NCBI RefSeq assembly: GCF_004151485.1
Contig: NZ_SBFF01000010.1
Span: 124,352-188,351 of the forward strand
Reading direction: 5' to 3'
Length of the DNA: 64,000 bases
Source: Sphingosinicella sp. CPCC 101087
GTDB lineage: Bacteria > Pseudomonadota > Alphaproteobacteria > Sphingomonadales > Sphingomonadaceae
Shown: positions 58,693-64,000 of the stretch, piece by piece
How positions within the stretch are numbered: the stretch's first letter is position 1
Layout: every line of letters begins with the position of its first letter
Notes under the pieces: model-generated
What the model saw: the letters and a program-made list of their open reading frames with translations, nothing else
Told to the model about the DNA's origin: nothing
Database searches by the model: none
Translations under genes and position numbers: made by a program

Positions 58693-58999
58693 TTCGTGCT
58701 CCCCTTGCGCGATTCGGCCGAACTCGTCCAGCGAGCGTGCAATGCCGCCGTTGCTGATAGTCGCAATCCTTTTCAGACTCAGGCGGTGCCGGATTGTGTC
58801 CCTTGTGGTGGCTTATCCTGGATGCCGTCCTAAACTCATGTCTGCCACGGCCATTGTGGCGCGAGCGTGGCCAAGCTGGCTGGAAGCTTGTCCTACTTGA
58901 GACTCGGTAGTAGTCACTGGCGCGACTTGAGCGCTACAGGGCCTCGGGTCGAAGCCGATCGCCAGCGCTGCCAATCCCGCGCACAGTGATGAGATCCAC
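58693..58999. other. 307-base spacer without recognisable gene
   Basis: The gap lies between the divergent putative glycosyltransferase and the second sulfotransferase. I see no convincing coding sequence, repeat or terminator; it probably carries two divergent promoters. The ribosome site before the sulfotransferase ATG (GATGAGATCC) is weak. Confidence 0.5.
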
Positions 59000-59830
59000 A
59001 TGCTACCAAACCTGATTGTCATCGGGGCCATGAAATCCGCGACGTCGAGCCTCCACCATTATCTCAGTCTCCATCCGGAAATCGAGATGTCCCGGACAAA
59101 GGAATTGGATTTCTTCGTCGCAGAGAAGAACTGGGAACGTGGAATCGAATGGTACAAGAGTAATTTCGTACCGGGCGGTATACGTGGAGAATCTTCGCCA
59201 AATTACACGGTGTATCCAGAGTTCGACGGCGTTCCCGAGCGGATGCATCGCATAGTACCAGGCGCAAAATTGATCTACCTGGTTCGGGATCCTATCGATC
59301 GGATGATATCCCATTATATTCATTCCGTCTATATGAAGCGGGAGCAAAGGACACCAGATGAAGCACTTTCTGATTTGACCGCCATATACCTCAAGAGAAG
59401 TCTGTATTACTCTCAGATCGAAAGATACCTTTCTTACTATCCCCTTGAGCAAATTATGATTGTTATGACCGAAGAGCTTATGAGATCGCGCGGAGCTACA
59501 TTGAGATCCATATTTGCGTTTCTCGGTGTCGATCATACATTTGAGGCTGAATCATTCGATACGATAGTCCATTCCTCCACTACAAAGAAAAAGCTTACTA
59601 GTGCTGGAGAGTCGGTGTTTCGCATTTTTAGCGCAGCGAGGGAGATCATCCCTCTACCGAGGAGCGCGCTCGAGGCCGCTTCGCTGGTCCGGCGGAGCAT
59701 ATTTTCTCGCGAGATGCCTCGCCCGACGTTGAGCCAAAGCGTTCGCGATCGGCTTAGCGACAGGCTCGCACCGGATGTGGCCAATCTTCGTGCGCTTACC
59801 GGCAAGTCGTTTGACGAGTGGTCAATCTGA
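59000..59830 (+). CDS. PAPS-dependent sulfotransferase (second)
   Basis: A 276-residue paralogue of the sulfotransferase at 49.1 kb. MLPNLIVIGAMKSATSSLHH is the 5'-phosphosulfate loop, in which AGTT of the first copy is replaced by SATS, and LIYLVRDPIDRMISHYIHSV is the 3'-phosphate site. The two proteins align throughout, including the shared ending DEWSI/NNWSI. It should sulfate a carbohydrate, perhaps at a different position. The coding sequence is distinctly less GC-rich than the first copy, which argues for separate acquisition rather than a recent local duplication. Confidence 0.86.
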   Translation: MLPNLIVIGAMKSATSSLHHYLSLHPEIEMSRTKELDFFVAEKNWERGIEWYKSNFVPGGIRGESSPNYTVYPEFDGVPERMHRIVPGAKLIYLVRDPIDRMISHYIHSVYMKREQRTPDEALSDLTAIYLKRSLYYSQIERYLSYYPLEQIMIVMTEELMRSRGATLRSIFAFLGVDHTFEAESFDTIVHSSTTKKKLTSAGESVFRIFSAAREIIPLPRSALEAASLVRRSIFSREMPRPTLSQSVRDRLSDRLAPDVANLRALTGKSFDEWSI

Positions 59831-59900
59831 TTTTCGTGCCCCGGATTGCAAAGGCCAAGAAAATGCTCATACAGCGAGCCCGAAGGCGCAGGTGATTTGA

Positions 59901-60758
59901 ATGTCGACTTTGTTTTCAGTCATCATTCCGATCTATCGTGACTGGGGCCGTCTTGCCCTCTGCCTTGCGGCGCTTGAACGGCAAACGCTACCGCTCGATC
60001 GTTTTGAGATCCTGATCGCGAACAATGAACCTGACGGGAAATTTCCGCTTGCTCACATTCCGTCAAACGCCCGCATTGTTCACCAGCCTCGGCCTGGCTC
60101 CTATGCCGCTCGGAATGCCGCTGTGGCGGCCGCTCAAGGCGAATACCTTGCATTCACCGACAGCGATTGCATCCCTGACCCGAAGTGGATGGCGAACGGG
60201 CTAGCGGCGCTCAGAGCCAATCCGGGAGCACGCGTAACGGGCCCAATAGCGATCTTCAGGGAAGCGGGCTCAAGCTATTATGCCTTTCTATATGATCTCC
60301 ACACGGCTTTTCCCCAATCCACTTACGTTAGCCATGGTCAATGTCCGACCGCCAATCTCTTAGTGGAAAAGCGGATTTGGGAAAAGGTAGGGCCATTTGA
60401 CGAGTGCTTTTCCGGTGGTGACACCTTGTGGAGCCAACGGGCGCAGAAAATCGGAGTTCCGCTGATGTTCGATGAGAAGGTCGCGGTGGGGCATCCAGCC
60501 CGTCGTTCGGTCGCTGATATCCTCAAAAAAGGTCGCCGGGTTGCCGGCTCAATGGCAAAGGATCGCAGAGCTCCTCCCTATCGGTTTTTTTTCGGACGGC
60601 TGAAACCACCACGGCCAAGTAAGCTGCCGTTTGACCGCAATCGCCTCGGCTTGCGCGATTGGCTTGCGCTCTTTCTCATTTTTTGGACCAAGGGTGCGGT
60701 GGAGGCGGTGGAGTTCGGCTCCGTCTATGTCGGACTCAAGTTGCCGAACCGGATGTAG
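59901..60758 (+). CDS. Glycosyltransferase family 2 (tandem copy A)
   Basis: A 285-residue GT-A enzyme. LFSVIIPIYRDWGRLALCLA opens the domain, EILIANNEPDG takes the nucleotide-binding role and EYLAFTDSDCIPDPKWMANG carries the metal-binding DSD. GPFDECFSGGDTLWSQRAQK includes the catalytic-base region, with GGD in place of the common ED. A C-terminal amphipathic/hydrophobic helix (LRDWLALFLIFWTKGAVEAV) may attach it to the membrane. It is nearly collinear with the next gene, three bases downstream, and the two are tandem paralogues. Confidence 0.86.
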   Translation: MSTLFSVIIPIYRDWGRLALCLAALERQTLPLDRFEILIANNEPDGKFPLAHIPSNARIVHQPRPGSYAARNAAVAAAQGEYLAFTDSDCIPDPKWMANGLAALRANPGARVTGPIAIFREAGSSYYAFLYDLHTAFPQSTYVSHGQCPTANLLVEKRIWEKVGPFDECFSGGDTLWSQRAQKIGVPLMFDEKVAVGHPARRSVADILKKGRRVAGSMAKDRRAPPYRFFFGRLKPPRPSKLPFDRNRLGLRDWLALFLIFWTKGAVEAVEFGSVYVGLKLPNRM

Positions 60759-60761
60759 CCC

Positions 60762-61616
60762 TTGCTCGCCATTTCAGTCATCATCCCTGTCTATCGGGAT
60801 TGGGAAAGGTTGCGCCTTTGCCTTGAGGCGCTCGAGCGCCAGACTCTCCCGGCGTCGGAATGGGAGATTATTGTTGCCGACAACGAGCCAGAAGGCGGAT
60901 CGTCATCCACCCGGCTGCCGGTCAATGCGCGAATCGTCCATGAGCCGCGGCCGGGTTCCTACGCCGCACGCAATGCTGCCGTGGCCTTAGCCCTCGGCGA
61001 ACATCTGGCCTTCACCGACAGCGACTGCATCCCGGATCCTGCGTGGCTCGAGAACGGGTTGGCGGCGCTCCGGTCTCGGTCAGGCGCACGAATCACCGGA
61101 CCGGTGGTGATTTTTCGTGAGCCTGGATCCCACTATCTCCCTTACCTGTACGATCTGCACACGGCCTTCCCTCAGCAGGAATATGTCCGGCAGGGCCATT
61201 GCGCCACTGCCAACCTGCTGGTCGCACGCCGGACTTTTGATCAAGTTGGAAAATTTGACGAATGTCTGTCTGGTGGCGACTCGCTTTGGAATATGCGCGC
61301 TGCATCAATGGGCGTACCGATCCTCTACGATCCAGGCGTGTCCGTCGGCCATCCCGCTCGGCGTTCGCTCTCAGAAATCCTCCGAAAGCGCCGCCGTGTC
61401 GTCGGATCGCTGGCTCTGCGTCAGAAGGTCTCACTCCAGCGATTCGCCTTGTCGCGCCTGACACCTCCCGTGCGCCGGCTGCTGGCGCTACGGCGAGCGA
61501 ACGTGGGTCTGCGAGAGTCGATCCTGCTCTTCCTGATCATCTGGTTCGCCCAGCTCGCCGAAGCGAGGGAATATGCCTTGGTCAGACTTGGAATGAAATC
61601 GCCTAACCGGACATAG
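60762..61616 (+). CDS. Glycosyltransferase family 2 (tandem copy B)
   Basis: A 284-residue paralogue of the preceding gene, matching it along its whole length: ISVIIPVYRDWERLRLCLEA, HLAFTDSDCIPDPAWLENG, FDECLSGGDSLWNMRAASM and LRESILLFLIIWFAQLAEA correspond block by block. The start is a TTG three bases after the previous stop, fixed by alignment with copy A. Copy B is more GC-rich than copy A. The two probably add similar sugars at successive positions, or one has taken a new specificity. Confidence 0.86.
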   Translation: MLAISVIIPVYRDWERLRLCLEALERQTLPASEWEIIVADNEPEGGSSSTRLPVNARIVHEPRPGSYAARNAAVALALGEHLAFTDSDCIPDPAWLENGLAALRSRSGARITGPVVIFREPGSHYLPYLYDLHTAFPQQEYVRQGHCATANLLVARRTFDQVGKFDECLSGGDSLWNMRAASMGVPILYDPGVSVGHPARRSLSEILRKRRRVVGSLALRQKVSLQRFALSRLTPPVRRLLALRRANVGLRESILLFLIIWFAQLAEAREYALVRLGMKSPNRT

Positions 61617-61630
61617 CCTGCGGTGCGGCC

Positions 61631-63634
61631 TCACGAGCCGTACAGAACGCGCTCCAGTCCGAGACGGCTAATGACGAGGCGTGCACCCTCCGGCGTCAGA
61701 TGTCCTTCGTCCCGATAGATTGGAAGCGCACCGACCCGGGTCCCGCATAGCCCGCCGGAACAAACTGCATCTTCCGGCAGGTAGAGGGGAACGCCGGCCC
61801 GATCCGCTACATTTTGGAGGATTTCCTTCAGTTCCAAATAGTCCGGCGTCAGCTCGCGCTGGGTGAAGTTGCAGTCTGGACGACCGATGGTGACGAGTCC
61901 CTCGAAAGCCCGGTTCTGGCAAGCGCCGGGATCGAAGTTCACGCGGGGCATCGGTCCCACTAGAATAACCGACTTTCCCGCCCGCCTCAGCCTAGCCAGC
62001 GCATCTACGAGGAGATCGCGCGCCACCGGCGTCCATCGTGTGACTCGCTCGCCGATGATCAGTTGCTGCCCGGCGTCATGCGTAACCTGGAAGAAGGCGG
62101 AAGCTATGACGACATGTCTGATATGACGATCATGAAGGATATACTCCTGAGCGCTCTTATTGAAGGTTAAGCACTCTCGCCCCCACTGAAGTGGGTGGTC
62201 GGCGGTGACCTGCGCTACCTCCGGAATGGGCGCGCAGGCAGTCTTCGTGATCTGGACTATCGGAAGGTGTCGAAGCCCGGGTACGAGATGGATCGCGTTG
62301 CTGTCCCCCCACAGAGCGATCTGAGGTGAGTCCGTCGTTCGGCAGGCCGGCAGGTCGCGCCACACGGGTCCATTCTGCCGGCATTGTTGAGCGAGGCCGA
62401 TATTCCCAGGCCGGTCCGGCCCCTCCCTGACTTTGGCCAAGACAGCAGGAGCCGCGACAATTCCAACGCTGGCGGTCATTGCCGCAAATGCCAGCCACGC
62501 CTTTCGCGGCGCTGAGGGCCAAGCATACCGAAACGGAGTTTCGACGAAGCGATATTGCAGCCACGCAAGCGCCAGCGACAGGCCGATGAGCAGCGCCGTC
62601 ACGGTCGTGGGCGGCTCTCCTAGGTACCCAATGTATGCGAAGGAAAAGAGCGGCCAGTGTACAAGGTAAAGCGAATAGGACCAGTCCCCGATCGTGCTGA
62701 TCGCTCGAGTGGCGGGATTGAGCGGCAACCAGCCGTCGCCACCCAGGATGACCATCGAGGTCGCAAATACCAGGACGAAGGCGTCGCCGCGGGGATGCAC
62801 AGAATCGAACCCGACGATGCAGACAAGCAGGATCCCGAGCGTCGCGATCCACTGAAGCCACCTCGGCACTCGAAGTCGGGGCCGGTTCAAAGCTAGCCAT
62901 GCGCAGCCGGATCCTGCCAGCAGTTCCCACGCTCTCGTAGGCAGCATGAAGAAGGCGAAGCTTTGGAGATCTGGCAATGGTGCTAGAAGAATACAAAGAA
63001 GCAGGCTAAGACCGAGGCCTCCGAAAATGAAGAAAGGCTGCCGCTTGGCGGAAACTACCCGAAGAAAGAAAGGTATAATGAAGTAGAACTGCTCTTCGAG
63101 CGACAGGGACCAAATATGAAGTAGTGGCTTTAGTTCCGCCGCAGGCGCAAAGTAGTCTGTCTGATACCAAAGGGCTATGTTCGCCGTAAACGTAACCGTG
63201 CCAATAAACTGGAGCAGGTACATGCTCCATTGCGTGGACGTCAGCATCAAGTAGCCGAGCAGTGTCGTGCCGATCAGAGTGGAATAGGTTGCGGGAAGCA
63301 GGCGTTTCGCGCGTCGAAGATAGAAAGCGCGCGCGCTGAAGGCCCCATCGTCCAGGTCACGCAAGATCATTCCGGTGATGAGATAGCCCGAAACGACAAA
63401 GAAGAGGTCGACTCCGAGAAAGCCTCGAGGGATCGCATCCCCGAAGCCGTGAAACAGGACAACGAGGAGGACGGCGACGCCTCTCAGGAACTGGATATCG
63501 AAACGTTTTGAATGGTGCTTCGGCTCGAAAGGCTTTGAGGGCGCGGCGGACATGGGAGACTGTGTACGAGACTTATGCCTATTTTCAATTCTGCTCGTGA
63601 ACCTCGCGTCCAGCCGCTTCGTTCGAACCTCCAC
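61631..63634 (-). CDS. OafA/YrhL-type O-acyltransferase with C-terminal SGNH domain
   Basis: A 667-residue two-domain protein. Residues about 45-390 form the ten-helix acyltransferase-3 membrane domain, with RFDIQFLRGVAVLLVVLFHG holding its histidine and GFLGVDLFFVVSGYLITGMI next to it. Residues about 430-667 are an SGNH domain: ALWGDSNAIHLVPGLR is block I, with GDSN instead of the usual GDSH, and RDEGHLTPEGARLV is block V with the Asp-His pair. Such proteins move acetyl groups across the membrane onto glycans. GTG 63634 is used as start; an ATG at 63553 (MSAAPSKPFE) is a reasonable alternative. Confidence 0.88.
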   Translation of the reverse strand: MEVRTKRLDARFTSRIENRHKSRTQSPMSAAPSKPFEPKHHSKRFDIQFLRGVAVLLVVLFHGFGDAIPRGFLGVDLFFVVSGYLITGMILRDLDDGAFSARAFYLRRAKRLLPATYSTLIGTTLLGYLMLTSTQWSMYLLQFIGTVTFTANIALWYQTDYFAPAAELKPLLHIWSLSLEEQFYFIIPFFLRVVSAKRQPFFIFGGLGLSLLLCILLAPLPDLQSFAFFMLPTRAWELLAGSGCAWLALNRPRLRVPRWLQWIATLGILLVCIVGFDSVHPRGDAFVLVFATSMVILGGDGWLPLNPATRAISTIGDWSYSLYLVHWPLFSFAYIGYLGEPPTTVTALLIGLSLALAWLQYRFVETPFRYAWPSAPRKAWLAFAAMTASVGIVAAPAVLAKVREGPDRPGNIGLAQQCRQNGPVWRDLPACRTTDSPQIALWGDSNAIHLVPGLRHLPIVQITKTACAPIPEVAQVTADHPLQWGRECLTFNKSAQEYILHDRHIRHVVIASAFFQVTHDAGQQLIIGERVTRWTPVARDLLVDALARLRRAGKSVILVGPMPRVNFDPGACQNRAFEGLVTIGRPDCNFTQRELTPDYLELKEILQNVADRAGVPLYLPEDAVCSGGLCGTRVGALPIYRDEGHLTPEGARLVISRLGLERVLYGS

Positions 63635-63678
63635 ATTTCTTCCGCTCTGGAAATGAAAGGCTTAGCCGGCATCGACGG

Positions 63679-64000
63679 TCATCCAACGGTGGCGCGGCTG
63701 CCGTAATTCCTTTCAAGCCACACGCGATAGGATCCGTCCATCACCGCTCGCCACCAATTTTCGTGGGCAAGGTACCAGTCGACCGTCGCGGCCAGACCGG
63801 ACTTGAAGTCTCGGGCAGGGCGGTAGCCGAGTTCCTCCTGTATCTTGCGCTCGTCGATCGCATAGCGTCGATCGTGGCCGAGGCGATCTGTGACGAAGGT
63901 CTTGAGTGATGACGAAGCTTGGCCTTTCGCCGCAGGAGCGTCGGGAAAGCGCGCCGCCAGTGCCGGATCGGCATTGAAGCGTTCGTCCACGGCGGCGCAG
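63679..64000 (-). CDS. rfbB: dTDP-glucose 4,6-dehydratase, C-terminal fragment
   Basis: The 3' end of an rfbB gene that continues past the window edge; about 106 residues are visible. [20 protein letters not shown] and [20 protein letters not shown] are diagnostic of the C-terminal domain, and the terminal [17 protein letters not shown] is typical. The enzyme makes dTDP-4-keto-6-deoxyglucose for dTDP-rhamnose or related sugars. Its presence suggests a dTDP-deoxysugar operon upstream on the minus strand, outside the window. The LGHDRR segment has leucine where PGHDRR is common. Confidence 0.9.
   Translation of the reverse strand, partial: CAAVDERFNADPALAARFPDAPAAKGQASSSLKTFVTDRLGHDRRYAIDERKIQEELGYRPARDFKSGLAATVDWYLAHENWWRAVMDGSYRVWLERNYGSRATVG

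Overview
The window looks like chromosomal DNA of a high-GC alphaproteobacterium of the order Sphingomonadales. The assignment rests on protein character and gene company (RlmN, DnaN, RpoZ, one bifunctional Rel/Spo protein, an IalB-like protein, a large exopolysaccharide locus), not on a database search. Genes are tightly packed, and many start codons overlap the preceding stop (ATGA, GTGA or TGATG). I saw no rRNA, tRNA, CRISPR array or intact mobile element.

Layout. (1) 1-9.2 kb: the FolD tail, a MarC protein, then an envelope-glycan group: two large polytopic membrane proteins on the minus strand, a plus-strand trio of GtrA-like protein, polyprenyl-phosphate sugar synthase (GT2) and methyltransferase, a membrane sulfatase/phosphotransferase-fold protein and a cyclopropane-fatty-acid-synthase-like enzyme. 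(2) 9.2-18.3 kb: mainly housekeeping genes: rlmN, a histidine phosphatase, an IalB-like periplasmic protein, an outer-membrane beta-barrel, dnaN, rpoZ, a small membrane protein, an HxlR regulator, the (p)ppGpp synthetase/hydrolase and tryptophan 2,3-dioxygenase. (3) 18.4-45 kb: a capsule/exopolysaccharide locus. It has a nucleotide-sugar dehydrogenase, two epimerases, an initiating sugar-phosphate transferase, an O-antigen ligase/polymerase-type protein, a WbpB/WbpD/WbpE-like set for a 2,3-diacetamido uronic acid, a second aminotransferase, two asparagine-synthetase-type amidotransferases, a hexapeptide acyltransferase, a flippase, three GT4 glycosyltransferases, a methyltransferase, and an exported beta-helix lipoprotein facing an exported DUF4838 protein. 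(4) 45-64 kb: sulfate activation (cysD, cysNC) followed by a decayed cysQ, two related sulfotransferases, an IS5-type transposase remnant, a second flippase, several GT-A glycosyltransferases, three methyltransferases, a membrane O-acyltransferase with an SGNH domain, and the tail of rfbB at the edge.

How the parts fit. Regions 3 and 4 together can build uronic-acid-containing repeat units on a lipid carrier, flip and polymerise them, and decorate them with amide, acetyl, methyl and probably sulfate groups. CysD and CysNC supply the sulfate donor PAPS, which the two neighbouring sulfotransferases would use. No Wza, Wzb or Wzc export protein is present here, so export genes must lie elsewhere. 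From about 48 kb rightward, gene orientation is mixed, base composition visibly drops, spacers widen, and the cysQ and transposase remnants appear. I read that stretch as the variable, recently reshuffled part of the locus. The most notable observation is the cysQ pseudogene, still start-stop coupled to cysNC, next to genes whose products would generate its substrate.
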